A DNA stretch of 64,000 nucleotides from contig OX392530.1 in NCBI GenBank assembly GCA_947623455.1, forward strand, positions 4,439,501 through 4,503,500, written 5' to 3'. Each line of letters starts with the position of its first letter. The first letter of the stretch is position 1. The notes under the pieces are model-generated. The model did no database searches. It saw only the letters and a list, made by a program, of their open reading frames with translations, and had not been told where the DNA came from. Made by a program: the position numbers and the translations under genes. Below, piece after piece: positions 23,640-34,911 of this stretch. Source of the DNA: Mimachlamys varia. Lineage: Eukaryota; Mollusca; Bivalvia; Pectinida; Pectinidae.

Positions 23640-23910
23640 CTGCAAGATCTGTGATAACGAGGTTGACGAGGTAAAGGTTTTTGATGTGGCGGGGACCTGA
23701 AGTCTTTCTGGTCAAAACAAAAAGGGCCGAGCAGTTCCCTAGTAAAGACACAACGAACACGGGGACGTACAGAATAGTAAGTACCAAGGACTCGGTGTCA
23801 CTAATCGAGTACAGTGCCCGAAAGTCTCTGAAGTCCGCCAGCATCACATCCCACGCGAGTACCTCGGTACCATTACGAGCGTTGGTGTCATTTGACGTTT
23901 CCTCCGCCAT
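23640..23910 (-). CDS. Class A GPCR, first coding exon (partial)
   Basis: A rhodopsin-family seven-transmembrane receptor would sit in the plasma membrane and signal through G proteins. Only the first coding exon is visible: 90 codons and one extra base. I chose the ATG at 23910 (AAAATGGCGG context) over an upstream one at 23976. The protein begins MAEETSNDTNARNGT, with two possible N-glycosylation sequons (NDT, NGT). TM1 follows (about residues 41-66, with the GN pair in LLGNCSALFVL), then a basic loop (TRKTSGPRHIK) and the start of TM2 (NLYLVNLVITDLA, with the conserved Asp). The exon ends in GCAG followed by GTTAGT, a good splice donor in phase 1. It resembles peptide-type receptors, but I cannot name the ligand. 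The other exons were not found; they may lie beyond the left window edge. Confidence 0.8.
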
Positions 23911-23976
23911 TTTAACGACAGAAGAGCACTTTTTGAGTGACAATGTGTAACTGATACGTCTGTCCAAACCGCTCAC

Positions 23977-24943
23977 AGTTTACAGTACATATCATCGACC
24001 ACGGGAAATAATGTGCTAACAAACCTGGGACTTTGAAAACATATGCCACGATGGTGTTTGGCTTCTTCTGTCCCCAGAATAAAATAATCATGCCACCAGA
24101 ATCGATATAGATAAGGACGACTGGTGCGGTGACATGCTTGCAATCAAGCCGCTTGCCCGTGCGGATACAGAGGTATCCGCGTCGTATTAGACAGAATTTC
24201 AAGCTCTTTTATCTTGTCAGGATATCCAGATGGTTAGTTAATTCGGTTTTACATTATTCATTTCTATTCACAATATCAAGACATCATGTAAATCCCAAAC
24301 AGTCCTCCTCTATAATAGCGTTGCATGGTTGTTTACGTAGAGCAAAAGCTAATAAAACATTGTAATATTCACTGCTAGGTATCGTAGTCATGGCGGACAT
24401 GTCTTTGATGTAGTCTGGTCACAATATAGCCAGGATTAAATATCAACGACGATTTGATCCATTATAAGCTAACTTATTTGTTCAGATCCCGATTAAGGTA
24501 AATATCGAAAGATTTTTGCTATCGTCCTTGATGACATCATTAGATACTAGTATCTCGTTTGCTCTGTTTTAACAACTACAAAGTAAGGGTTTGATACTAG
24601 AAAGGCATCAAACTCCCCTTCAGACGGTCGCCATCCCAACCTAATTACTCAATTCGGAATTTGCTAAGATTGCTGGTAAGAGATACGCATTTTATTATTG
24701 GAGAATATAAATGTACAAGGCCCACACATGATGCCTTAAAAGCGTATGAATCAGGATCGTCTGGTTTCCAGCTCTTTATGAGTGTCCATAAATTATATAT
24801 ATAAATTATGTTTCCTTCCTGTTTCTCTATATACTTGCACTGATGGAGATGTAATCTCGTATTTCAGAATTGCTATTTTTTATGTAAAATTGTATTACTT
24901 ATACGTGTTTGTTTATTATTGGTCCTGGTAAGAGACATCAAGA
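23977..24943. other. GPCR 5' side; nothing else recognised
   Basis: This is the upstream side of the GPCR exon on the minus strand and probably holds its 5' UTR or promoter, though I see no clear core-promoter motif. Frames at 23912-24202 (minus) and 24129-24365 (plus) have no signature. Confidence 0.4.
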
Positions 24944-25280
24944 AAAGCATATCAAATTGCTATTCAATTATATAAACGATGTCCTGTGTATGAATAACAT
25001 GGACATTACTTTACACATCGAGAGTGTGTACACTCCTAAACTTGGAGTCCAAACACAGTATGCCTTATTCTTGTAATTAAGCCATTTTCCTCGATATTAA
25101 CTTATGATTTTACTTGCAAAATGACAAACAAGTCGACTTTCTACTACTCAGTACGATAAACTGGATAATTTCGTTTTTGTCTACTCGTATGATATCCATT
25201 TCTTAATAAAACTCCACATCCCCTACTTTTGGTGGCTACAATTTACACTCAAGATCGTGTTTCCAATGTCACTTCTGCCC
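24944..25280 (+). pseudogene. Old PLE reverse transcriptase relic
   Basis: A frame around 24960-25075 reads EKHIKLLFNYINDVLCMNN and ESVYTPKLGVQT, aligning with the PLE RT block NLAKSFNFTFRYIDDVL. The catalytic YIDD is mutated to YIND. After stops and shifts, FLDIN and QYDKLDNFVF followed by IHFL match the YLDL, YDKRDDFNF and NFPFL segments. It is more divergent than the main family in this window and lacks the typical tail, so it is an older or different PLE lineage. Confidence 0.65.
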
Positions 25281-25386
25281 TGTTATACATAATGCAGTTT
25301 CTATGACGACTATAAGGTTTATGTCATCATGTATCTTGCAGGGAAATACCTTTGTAGCGGGTCTAGAATTATTTGATCGTCGACAA

Positions 25387-25456
25387 CCAGATAGCTCAAT
25401 TGATATAGCGTTCATCTAGAATTCGGAAGGTCCCGTGTTCGAATCCCGATCTGGCC
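25387..25456 (+). repeat. tRNA-like sequence, probable SINE head
   Basis: CCAGAT and ATCTGG arms enclose a box A-like TAGCTCAATTGATATAGCG and a box B-like GTGTTCGAATCCC. The T-stem pairs badly, so it is probably a decayed tRNA or SINE head. A related second half, GGTCCCAGTTCGAACCCCGG, lies at about 25778-25800. Confidence 0.45.
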
Positions 25457-25544
25457 ATTTCACTTTCCCTTTCTTCTATTTGGTGCTTTTGCCCAACCCC
25501 TATTTCATACATTCAGCATATTCTTGTCAACCGATTCCTGAACC

Positions 25545-25740
25545 CGAAATTAAATTAATTTAAGCACCAGACTCTTCCGCTTCTACATTAATTTAGACGA
25601 GTTCGAGTCCCACCTGGAGTAATTGACGAGTTCTAGAAGGACGAAACAGCTGTATGATGCATCTTAGTTCGTTTTGCGGCGTACTGCATATATTACTAAG
25701 GCGCAGCAGGTGTGTGTGTTACGTCATCTTCTTATGTCGT
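25545..25740 (+). mobile_element. Retrozyme-like fragment
   Basis: Begins CTTCCGCTTCTACATTAATT (body consensus CTTCTACTTCTACATTAGTT), includes a hammerhead-like core at 25617-25660, and ends GCAGCAGGTGTGTGTGTTAC then GTCATCTT, matching the downstream body. Confidence 0.65.
25617..25660 (+). ncRNA. Hammerhead ribozyme relic
   Basis: Box reads TTGACGA (C to T in the first core base). Stem II is GTTC-TAGAA-GGAC with one wobble, followed by GAAA, ACAGCTGT, GTA and TGATGC. No GCATCA partner precedes the core, so stem I is lost. Predicted inactive. Confidence 0.6.
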
Positions 25741-25947
25741 AAATAGATGTGACTTCTGGGTCTGAAACGGAGTTCCGAAGGTCCCAGTTCGAACCCCGGT
25801 CTGGTCTTTACATTTTCTTTCTGCTGCTACACGTTAGTGTTTTCTGTGCTATGGTCGATACATTGGTCTATATCCTTCATGAAAACGTTGTTGTTTTGAT
25901 GTCACTGACCGAGGTTGCGATGTGAGAACATGACCTTATCAGGTTTC

Positions 25948-26050
25948 GACTTAGATTACCATGGCAGTGTCATCGATGAAACAGAAACCTCATTTTCCTT
26001 CCGGTATTACCCGTCTTAATTTCGTTTTTCTAATTTTCCAAGGTTTCGTT
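25948..26050 (+). mobile_element. Diverged PLE tail fragment
   Basis: GATTACCATGGCAGTGTCAT, CGATGAAACAGAAACC and CTTCCGGTATTACCCGTC match the middle of the tail with many changes. Confidence 0.5.
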
Positions 26051-26689
26051 TGACCATATGTAACCTTGTTTGTACCAGTTTGGAATTAGATTGTTGATGA
26101 TATTGCTAGCACTGTTAATCTCTGAAATACTTTGAAGTTTATAGAATTCCCAACATAACTAATGCCCAATGATATGGGACCAAACTAACATGTACATCAT
26201 CACTTGTGATGATATAAGAAGTTATGATGTAGGTTTTATCAAATTGATATAATTTTTGATAATTCAATTGTAAAACGCAATACAATTGAAATTTGTTTTT
26301 ACTTTTCCGATGAATTTGTCAATGTATCATCCTTTACTTTAAAGCCGAGCTTATACAACGTGAATCTGTCAGTTCGCAGAGGAAATATAGTTTTTGTACC
26401 TGCTAAAGTGCAAACAATTGATCTGGGCAGATTATATTTGATGGAACAATAAAGAATAATACACTATTGGTTAGAATAAACAAGGGTTTGACAATTCATG
26501 AGGACATCGACTCCAATTAAAATTGAAAATCCAAATATCGCCTCCAAGTAATATTAAATTAGCAGAGAATAACTCCCTGTGGAATATCTTCTAGATTACT
26601 GATGCTCAAGCCGGAGTATTACAAATACTAATTCTGAAAGTCAGCTAATGAAAACAAACCAGATAAGATGATGAAGTGACGAACACAAA
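26051..26689. other. No gene recognised
   Basis: AT-rich sequence with no supported feature. Confidence 0.5.
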
Positions 26690-27340
26690 TAAGAGAATAC
26701 CAAAGCGTCAACAAAACCATTAATCCGAACTCAAAATCGATTAAATAAACTTGAGTTAAAATATGAACAAGGGAAGATTTAGATGGATACCCTTGTAAAA
26801 GTACAAGAGAATAACACCTGGGTCCGTATTCATGAAACCGTTCTCATGCTCAAGCATGGATTCTGTGCTCAAGCCAGCTTTCCTGAAACTCACTTGTATC
26901 ATCTGGAAGAGTAAAAAAAAAGTCATTATAAATATTGAAAACAGCTTTTGACTTCATGTCTCTCAAATTTTTTAACGAAACTTCGACAAAATTACACTGT
27001 TTAAATAATTTATAGCCAGAATAAGAAATACGACTTGAGCACAAAATCCATGCTTGAACATGAGAACGGTTTCGTGAATACGGGCCCAGGCCAGGTGTCT
27101 GCTTCATCGACGACACCATGTAAATCTAGGTCAAATAAAAGAACATGTCATGGCCTTAAAGTGAGAATTGAGGCATATTTATAAATCAGAACAAGCAGGC
27201 ATACTAATGAGCATGTTCAAAAATTCCCATCTTTATATCATACAAGGATGTAGAAAATGTCTTAATAAGACCTAGATGGCGACCATACAACTTGCCCATA
27301 GACTTCACAAACCCATATCTCTCTAAGTATAACACAACGC
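26690..27340 (-). mobile_element. PLE tail and RT end, with MITE insertion
   Basis: Minus-strand 5'-truncated PLE. Its terminus (AGAGAATACCAAAGCGTC) is at 26690, the tail is split by a MITE at 26819-27088, and it then continues to the RT C-terminal region (GACCTAGATGGCGACCATAC, CTTGCCCATAG). At 27340-27355 it abuts the 3' end of the next PLE copy on the same strand, a head-to-tail junction. Confidence 0.85.
26819..27088. mobile_element. MITE with about 60 bp TIRs, copy 1
   Basis: A 270 bp element. The left TIR reads TGGGTCCGTATTCATGAAAC and CTCATGCTCAAGCATGG. The right end on the minus strand reads TGGGCCCGTATTCACGAAAC and CTCATGTTCAAGCATGG. The interior is AT-rich and non-coding. It matches 33150-33412 in the same plus-strand orientation, although the host PLE tails there are in opposite orientation. 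End points are uncertain by a few bases because the target is palindromic. Confidence 0.85.
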
Positions 27341-27354
27341 AAAATATTTGCCTT

Positions 27355-28199
27355 TAACGAAAATAAATAAGAGAATACCGAAGCGTTAACAAAATCATAA
27401 TCCAAACTCGAAATCGATTAAACCAGGGTCAAAAATGACAAATGAAATATTTACATTGAGACTTTTGTAAAAGTACAAGAGAATAATACCAGGTGTTCCG
27501 GAAGAGTAAGCGTCTTCTGCTTCGTCGACGACACCCGTCATGTAAATATTTGTCACATCCAAGTAAACATCTAGTTCTCAAAATGAGAACCGAGTTTTAT
27601 TGTCAATCACAACAAGTAAGCACGCTAATGAGCATACTCAAAAACGTCCATCTTCATATCACTTAAAAGATACAAAATATTTTTCAATGAGACAACGATG
27701 GCGTCCATAAAACTTGCCCATAGTTCTGATCAACCTGCATCTCTCGAATCAATGTGTTGTTAGTTTGTTTGGCAGCAGTCGACTTCGATTACGAAAATAC
27801 CGATATTTAGAGCAAGCCCTAGAATATCGAATCAACTACGACATGTACACACCATAGGTTGGAGAAACAGGGATGTTACTAGCAAGAAATGGAAAGCTCA
27901 CGATCGGAAAGTTTTTGTGCCTGACCTGATTAGTTCCTGAAGTCAGCTAAGAATTGGGCGCAGTGTGTTCCCATGGGAATGCCAACAGCCTGCTGGAAAA
28001 TCTTTCCTCCGAACTCAACAAAAATGTTGTCGACCAGGAATTCAATCATCCGTACTATATATTCTTCAGTATATTTCCTCTTAGCTTTTGTTGTGTTTTT
28101 GACAAAGTATGCTCCGAGATAGCTCACTACCATATATTTGTATCGTCGTCCGCCTTTCTTAGAAAAGAAAGCTCTCATAACAAGAGATCGGAGACGTTA
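27355..28199 (-). pseudogene. Penelope-like element, minus strand, internally deleted
   Basis: 5'-truncated PLE. The frame 28178-27930 (minus) gives MRAFFSKKGGRRYKY, EFGGKIFQQAVG and GIPMGTHCAQFLADF. A deletion then removes everything from there, including the YIDD catalytic motif, to the SNI/NFPFL region near 27905. C-terminal coding remnants follow (YSRACSKY and KFYGRH equivalents, with stops), then a full tail ending in the terminus GAATACCGAAGCG at about 27363-27375. Downstream on the same strand it adjoins another truncated copy (27340-26690). Confidence 0.88.
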
Positions 28200-28279
28200 A
28201 AAACAAAAAGAAAATTACACGTATACTTCACTTGCCACGTGGACAGCGTACATCTCAGCTGAAACGTGACGATATAAGT

Positions 28280-28635
28280 TTTCCTATCATGAACTTTCCG
28301 TTTCTCGATATTAACACCCCTGCTTTCGAAACAATGGTGTAACGTGTTGCTGTTGATTCGTTATTCTGGGGCTTGTTTTAAATGTTGAGATTTTCGTGAT
28401 AGATGCACTTTCGAACCAGCTTTTCGAGAGCAGCGGATTGGTGAAAAATAATATTGTGCAAAAAACTCACTTTAAGGACGTAGACTTTTGGAACAACTGG
28501 TCGTATTATCTTGTTCATTTTAAGGGTGTAGGTTTAAATTTGCATTTGTTCATATTTGGTCCTTGTTTTAATTAATCATGTTTAGCTTGGATTATTGCTT
28601 TGTTAACGCTGTGGTATTTCCTAATTTATTGATAA
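28280..28635 (+). mobile_element. Diverged PLE C-terminal coding and tail
   Basis: ATGAACTTTCCGTTTCTCGA, GATTCGTTATTCTGGGGCTT and GAGATTTTCGTGATAGATG correspond to NFPFL, IRYSRAC and DFRDR. The tail is strongly diverged but ends TTGTTAACGCTGTGGTATTT. It faces the minus-strand cluster tail to head. Confidence 0.7.
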
Positions 28636-29540
28636 ACAATTACGTAGAGTCCCATTTTCAGATGTTTAACTGTAATGCTGTATTGTTTTAAATAAATCGG
28701 AAAGTTAGATATAAAGAGTGTAAAAAAACCTAAATATTTGACCTGTAGTAGATCTATATCTATGTTATATAGGGTTATATGATATGACCAAGTATGCATG
28801 TCCTGATATTTCGGAACATACCTATACCACCCAATACACTCTTATTATCGTTAACTCTGACATTAAAAACTGTAGATTGTCACGTAAATCTGGAATGACA
28901 TATTACTAACGAAATTGACTCTCGTGCCCTAATAACTCCCACTTTTGGAAAATTGCTCTTCCCTGTACTCATCTATGTAATTATGTTGCATCCGCTCCAT
29001 CCTGATGCCATTAAGACAGCTTGTCCACGTGATAATCCTATCACCAACGACATTGAGCTTTTTTACTATAGCATCAACAGTTTCTAGACAAGATTATGAT
29101 ACATAACGTCACTCAATGATACATGACATTTAAGGTAATATCAACGGCGCGACATGTGGTGTGTCATATATAGATGCTAACTGCTTTTGGCAAAGGTTTC
29201 TTAGTGAATTTTGAAAGTAACTGTGATATTTCATCAGCAAATACAATTACTGGGATTTTATCACAAATTCAACTTTTAAAGTCTGATCTAATTCCCATGA
29301 CGTTCATGAACTTTATGAAGGCGGATTTCGAAAACAAAGGGGGGAAAGGATTCATCCTTCATCAACGTCTGCCAAAGCCTAAATGTTATAATGTAGATTC
29401 AAAGTTTCACGAATTGTCCTGCTGTTTTTTTAAACTATTTGATTATAAAATCATTTTTCGCTAATTGCTAACCGCTTAGATCATTGCTTATAACATAACT
29501 ACATGTAACAACACGGGGATTCTTGATTCAAGTTTAATGG
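28636..29540. other. No gene recognised
   Basis: Includes open frame 29174-29464 (96 codons), starting MLTAFGKGFLVNFES. It shows no known domain, signal peptide or membrane segment. Confidence 0.45.
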
Positions 29541-29660
29541 ATCTCATTTAGAAATATTATGCAACCTTGTATGAAATGAAGATGGACATTTTAGATTATG
29601 CTAATTAGTGGTCTCCTTTCTTGTGATTGACACTGATGACTCGGTTCTCATGTATAGCAC
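29541..29660 (+). mobile_element. PLE coding end and tail start
   Basis: ATCTCATTTAGAAATATTAT, GAAATGAAGATGGACATTTT and TGATGACTCGGTTCTCAT match the last RT codons and first tail bases. The rest of the tail is absent. Confidence 0.65.
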
Positions 29661-31184
29661 GCAAAATATCGTATAGAGTAAAACAGGTGTTATTAAATTG
29701 CGCTGATCTTCAGCTTACTCGAGAATGGTTTTTATTCTCACCATTGCCTGTCCATATATTAAAAAAAAATAAACACTGTACATTTTAACTATCTTAAACT
29801 TATTAATCTATTATATAATAGATCACAGTGGCGTTATTTAATATAAAACAAAATGTCGTTTTTTGTTTTGTTTTGGTTTTTCACAGTTATGATTTGTTGG
29901 CGTCTTTTTATCTTAACATAGGTTATGATGTTAGATAACAAGAAAATGCTGCAACCGCTAAATTTTGGCGACATTAGAAAACTTATTTATTGCTATTTTT
30001 ACACAACCAATTATGTAGTTTTTATGTGACATGTCGATGACTGGTACGATATCAGACCTTAACCAGCAAAGTATATGCACACGTACACATAGGTTACGAC
30101 AAATCGGTCGATTTCGTCTACCCTGTATACAATAGTTAAGTTATTGTACCGAAATGACTCGTTAAGCTACGTTTTGTTTAAGTCTTGATCATAGATGTGC
30201 GAAAGTTTCCGTAACGGGCCCTAAAACGGGTACGACAGTATCAAGGTAAGCCGGAAAACAAGACAGGATGTATTAAGGATGATATGAAAACTAAAGGCCA
30301 AGTGGTCATCTTGTATATCAAAGGTTTACCCTCCAGAGGATAGATCGCAGCCATGGCATAGCAACAGCCATGAATCCCCGGAAGACCCTTCGAAATAGCC
30401 CTGTACGCAATGAGGATAACACCTTTTGCGATATGATAGTCAATGATTTAAATGTTTACTGCTGTCATTCTGTCAGTTGTCATTAACCCGTTCTTAAATA
30501 CATATTTTTTCATTCCCATTTGTCTTTGTTTTACTAATTTGGTTATTTTTTATGAGTTATGTTCATTATATTACATTTTCACTAAGTTTGAACCAATTGT
30601 ATATATGTATATATAAGGATCTTCGTTCTCAAGATCTATTTATAAAATAACAATTACATTTGTTCTGCACCTTTTCATTGTAATCCATTACGAAGGCAAA
30701 TGCTGTTACAAAATTATAACAACATTAACATTTGTTACGTCATCAACAGTTATTTTTACGTCATCATGATATGCTGTTCAGCAACAGTTTAAAATAACTT
30801 ATAAAACACACTGATTCAATAAATAGCTAAATATAATTAATTAACGCGATTTTAGCAAATGTTTTAACAGTTCTATAACACGCATTGATATTGCTGTCAA
30901 ACTTATATAAAGCCTTATCGGGTTTTATTAAGTCAATAGCACTCTGGGTTATAGGACTGTTACAACATTTGCTAAAACATTCATTGTTAAAGCAAATCAT
31001 CAAATCTGCATTTGTTGTCATTTTAATATTAGGTACAGTATAGTTCAATAATTGACGCCCTAATAGGTGATTTAAATTCAATATTTGTTCATAAGATAAT
31101 CTGTTTTGTTTTTTCTAAGTACAGCTTTGTTCCGTATTGTAAATGATCTGCTGAGGCTTGTTAAGGTTTTTTGTTTAGTATTAT
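29661..31184. other. Gene-free stretch with one dispersed repeat
   Basis: No gene recognised. The segment 30655-30775 is homologous to 51508-51630. Confidence 0.45.
30655..30775 (+). repeat. Dispersed repeat, copy 1 (pair with 51508-51630)
   Basis: Shared blocks are ACATTTGYTCTGCAYC, TTGTAAT, AAGGCAAATGCTGTTA/AAGCGAATGATGTTA, then TTACGTCATCAA or AACGTCATCAA, followed by GTT and ATTTT. Type unknown. Confidence 0.45.
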
Positions 31185-31345
31185 AAGACGCTTACTCTTC
31201 CGGAACACCTGGTCTTATTCTCTTGTACTTTTACAAGGGTCTCCATGTAAATCTTTCCTTTGTTCAAATGTTTCCCCTGGTTTAATCGATTTTGAGTTTG
31301 GATTATGATTATGTTGACGCTTCGGTATTCTCTTATTTTATTGAT
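31185..31345 (+). mobile_element. PLE 3' tail fragment
   Basis: Well-preserved distal tail: GACGCTTACTCTTCCGGAAC, CACCTGGTCTTATTCTCTTG, TTTAATCGATTTTGAGTTTG and GACGCTTCGGTATTCTCTTA at the terminus. Confidence 0.88.
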
Positions 31346-32412
31346 GTAAATCCTGTTAATAAAAACCTAAAATTAGATTTTCGTTAATAATGACGTACTT
31401 CCTAGATGTATTGATGTGTTGATCATTTAGTTAAATATTAACAATATTTTGTTATTATGCCAATGAAATTCTAATATCAAATATTTTGGTCAATGTTACT
31501 ATTTTTGTGTGCTTAACATTTTTTGAGATTTTGTTTTTTCCTGAAAATGTCCTGTTGACATTTTCCTAACAGTTGTCTGTTATTAACATTGCATGCTGTT
31601 TTTGACGTTGTCGTGACGTAACAACGTTAATTGATACTCTTTGACATAAACAAGCTAGAAGTCGTTATCACGCCATACTATAATGGTTTTAACTCGTAAT
31701 GGCGGCTGCTTTCGACAACTTGATAACAGTGCAGTAGACGAGTGATATTCTACTATCAGCTAATGTGTTAAGCCTCCAAAATTGACCGCCAATCGTGCAA
31801 TCGCGATCGTGTAAATCCGGTGATAATGGTGTCATCACAACCAGTCTTAATGCGGTCGACTGGTGTCGTCTGCCGACGGCTCCTCCTGGGTTGTCATCAA
31901 TCAGGACAGGACCTTCATTCTTTTACTGGTACGTACAGATCGTAGTGGAATTCAAGCAGAGATGTGACTCGGGTTGCACAGACATGTAAACTCGAATTGA
32001 TCGCTCGACGGCACATCAGGCTAACTGTAAAGTCTATCTACAAATGAAAACAGCGAACCTCTGTGTTAAATCCTTAATCAACAATTTCCGTAAGAACGGA
32101 ACTAAAGCAATGACATGATTAAACTTGTTGTAGAATCCATTTATAGCATGGAATGATCATTCCCTACCGTCAAACTGAAGGTTAGACTGTGAACAAAGCT
32201 CCCTGTTAAAATGGGCATTAACCATCAGTGGTAGTTCAATTGTACCTACGGGATGAAATAAAATATTGATATGGATATATAGCATGCTCAAAGATGTAAT
32301 TGCTATTCCACAACACACTACACGTATTGCTTCCTGCTCACTACAGCCTAGTATGTCCAGTTTGACTGTTTCCTTTAAACGGTTGTATTTACTCGAAAAC
32401 AAATAGACTATA
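31346..32412. other. No gene recognised
   Basis: The stretch 31700-31990 is richer in GC, contains GTAATGGCGGCTGC at about 31717, and has a 64-codon frame (31795-31989). No product can be named. Confidence 0.4.
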
Positions 32413-32534
32413 CCTAACGATAATCCAAACTCAAAATATATAAAAACCAGAGGCTAAATATGTACAAGGGGAAGAACAATATGGTAACCCTTGATAAGGT
32501 AAAAGAGAATAAGATTAAGTTTTCCGGAAGAGCA
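32413..32534 (-). mobile_element. PLE 3' tail fragment, minus strand
   Basis: CGATAATCCAAACTCAAAAT, ACCAGAGGCTAAATATG, AAAGAGAATAAGATTAAG and TTTCCGGAAGAGC match the distal tail. Confidence 0.65.
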
Positions 32535-33109
32535 TATTACCAAAACCGAAACAAGCATAGTAAATATTAAAAAGTATAACTTACTTCAACCGTTAAGAAT
32601 GACGTAGAAAGATAACATTAAGTCACAATTAGGAGCGTTAAATATTTGGAGCCATGGTGTCTACAGCATCAAAATGAGAAATTCAAATCTAATTTAGGTT
32701 GAACAAACCAAAAACGGTAATGCCATTTGATGCGTGCACTACGAACTTGATAGTGGGTCGGTAATTAGAAGTAGATGACGGCAAGGAAATGTGTGGGTTA
32801 GCTTATAATCTAGTTAATTGTTAATTTAACTCGGTGATGCATGTTTTCAGTAATATGGTTACAGAATGATCTATACAGTTTTAATTAAGATGTGTGTAAC
32901 TGAATTAAATGTTCATTACGGCGTTTGAAATAGGATCCGGTATGACACATTACGTTATTTGACACATGTTTACAAGTCTCTAGTAATGAACTGATTGCTA
33001 CAAACAATACTTAGGTGTTCATTTGTGCTCACTCTTGCGTCTTCAGCAAGCAATATGGGCTCATGGGGTGATAAAGTCATGCTGTAAATAGATGTACAGG
33101 CGGCTTTCC
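32535..33109. other. No gene recognised
   Basis: AT-rich; nothing supportable. Confidence 0.5.
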
Positions 33110-33556
33110 CGTGCATTGAAGCAGAATACACTTACTCTTCCGCAACACCAGGGTCCGTATTCATGAAACTGTTCTCATGCTCAAGCATAGATTTGTGCTC
33201 AAGTCAGGATTCTTGGAATTTACTTAAATCATGTCAAATGCTCAAAAAGTAAACCGAAAACACTGAAAACAGTATTTGGCTTCAACAATCTTCAAATTAT
33301 TTCGAAATCTTCATATATCATTTCATTATCAAATTATAACCGGATCAAGAAATTGGGCTTGAACACAGAATCCATGCTTGAGCATGAGAACTTTTTCATG
33401 AATACGAGCCCTGGTCTCATTCTATTGTATTGTTATTGTACTTTTACAATGGTCTCCATGTAAATCTTTCCTTTGTTCATATTTTGCCCATAGTTTAATC
33501 GATTTTGAGTACGGATTAAGATTTTGTTAGCGCTTCGGTAGTCTCTTTTTTTTCGA
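33110..33556 (+). mobile_element. PLE tail with MITE insertion
   Basis: Plus-strand tail (GAAGCAGAATACACTTACTC, TTCCGCAACACC) interrupted at ACC|GGT by a MITE (33150-33412). It then resumes GGTCTCATTCTATTG and ends GCTTCGGTAGTCTC. Confidence 0.85.
33150..33412. mobile_element. MITE with long TIRs, copy 2
   Basis: A 263 bp element with ends AGGGTCCGTATTCATGAAAC and, on the minus strand, AGGGCTCGTATTCATGAAAA; CTCATGCTCAAGCAT appears in both arms. It was inserted in the palindromic ACCTGGT of the PLE tail, the same position as copy 1. Confidence 0.85.
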
Positions 33557-34431
33557 TTTTCTACTGTAGCCATACTGTATTTGCTAATTTAAAAACATCA
33601 CTATTTGAGAATGGTATACTGTGGAGATACATATGTGAGTGGTTATCTTATTATTGGGTTTTTCGCGCTGAAAGCAATTCGCTAAATTATGATTTCGCTA
33701 ATTATAATTTCTTAATATTGCTTTCTACAGCAAGTGTTTTTTAGTGGGCTTATTAATTGCGCTTATCTGTTTCAATTCGGTTATGCGCAAAAATTTGAGT
33801 GCATAAAGATAACAATGTTAACAGTGTGTTTTTATGTTACAATACGTACATACGTATTTTTGGCGTCTCCTTGGTTTCATCTATAAACGTTTCCAATATT
33901 TGTTACGGATTTCTACAATTTGCATACATTCAACAGATTCCTGGATCCAACCTACATCCACAGCACAAAAAACGACACACACTGTAATCTTCTGAATATT
34001 CTTCTCCGTATCGATCAAAGAAAATTACTTCTTCGATCTTCAATGCAGTAAGCTATTTATAAACAATTGTGGTAAGAGAACTTATCTATCATCAGGGACG
34101 TCTATGAAATAGATATCTGCGTTGGGGAGTATTTATATAAAAACAACGCAGATAATACAAGCTACTTCATAAGAGTGTCATACTGTATCAAAGATTGTGA
34201 TAAGTCTATTTTATTGACAAGTAAAACTGAACATATTACCCTGTATACGATGAGAGTATGTGTTACGTCTAAACAAAGATAACATATTTTAATAGGTATG
34301 TATGACGTGCAAAACATAGTTATACTGTGTTGTATTAATAGCTATTTTTTATTATCATATTATTCATGATAAAGCGGATGCGATTTGAGTTGAATTAAGT
34401 CAATGGGATGATAATGAGTATATCAGAGTAT
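33557..34431. other. No gene recognised
   Basis: AT-rich; the frame at 33799-33987 has no signature. Confidence 0.5.
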
Positions 34432-34770
34432 ATAAATAATAAATAAGAGAATAACGAAGCGTTAACCAAATCATAATCCAATCTCAAAATCGATTAAACC
34501 AGGGGCAAAATATTAACAATGGAAAGATTTACTTGGAGACTCTTGTAAAAGTACAATAGAATAAGACCAGGTGTTCCGGAAGAGTAAGCGTCTTCTGCTT
34601 CATCGACGACACCCGCCATTCAAATCTTTGTCACATCCATGTAAACATAAAGTTCTCAAAATGAGAACCGAGTATCATTGTCAATCACAACAAGTAACCA
34701 CACTAATACGCATACTCAAAAACGTCCATCTTCATATCTCTTTAAGATACAGAATATTTCTTAACTAGAA
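34432..34770 (-). mobile_element. PLE tail plus end of RT coding, minus strand
   Basis: Near-consensus tail from AAATAAGAGAATAACGAAGC through ATCGATTAAACCAGGGGCAA and GGAAGAGTAAGCGTCTTCTG to GTCCATCTTCATATCTCTTT (last RT codons). Confidence 0.88.
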
Positions 34771-34911
34771 AAAGATAAAAACAATATTGAAATAGATAAA
34801 AGCTCAATGTTGTATAATATATTTTTGATAAATTGACATTTCCAAGGAGTGGCGGATGGCGTGATTTGTACACCCTGTGAAATTACTTTCAGATGTCTTT
34901 ATCAAAATAAA

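Noticed and set aside
25387..25456. tRNA gene
   Set aside because: The T-stem does not pair properly and the acceptor has a mismatch; better read as a decayed SINE head.
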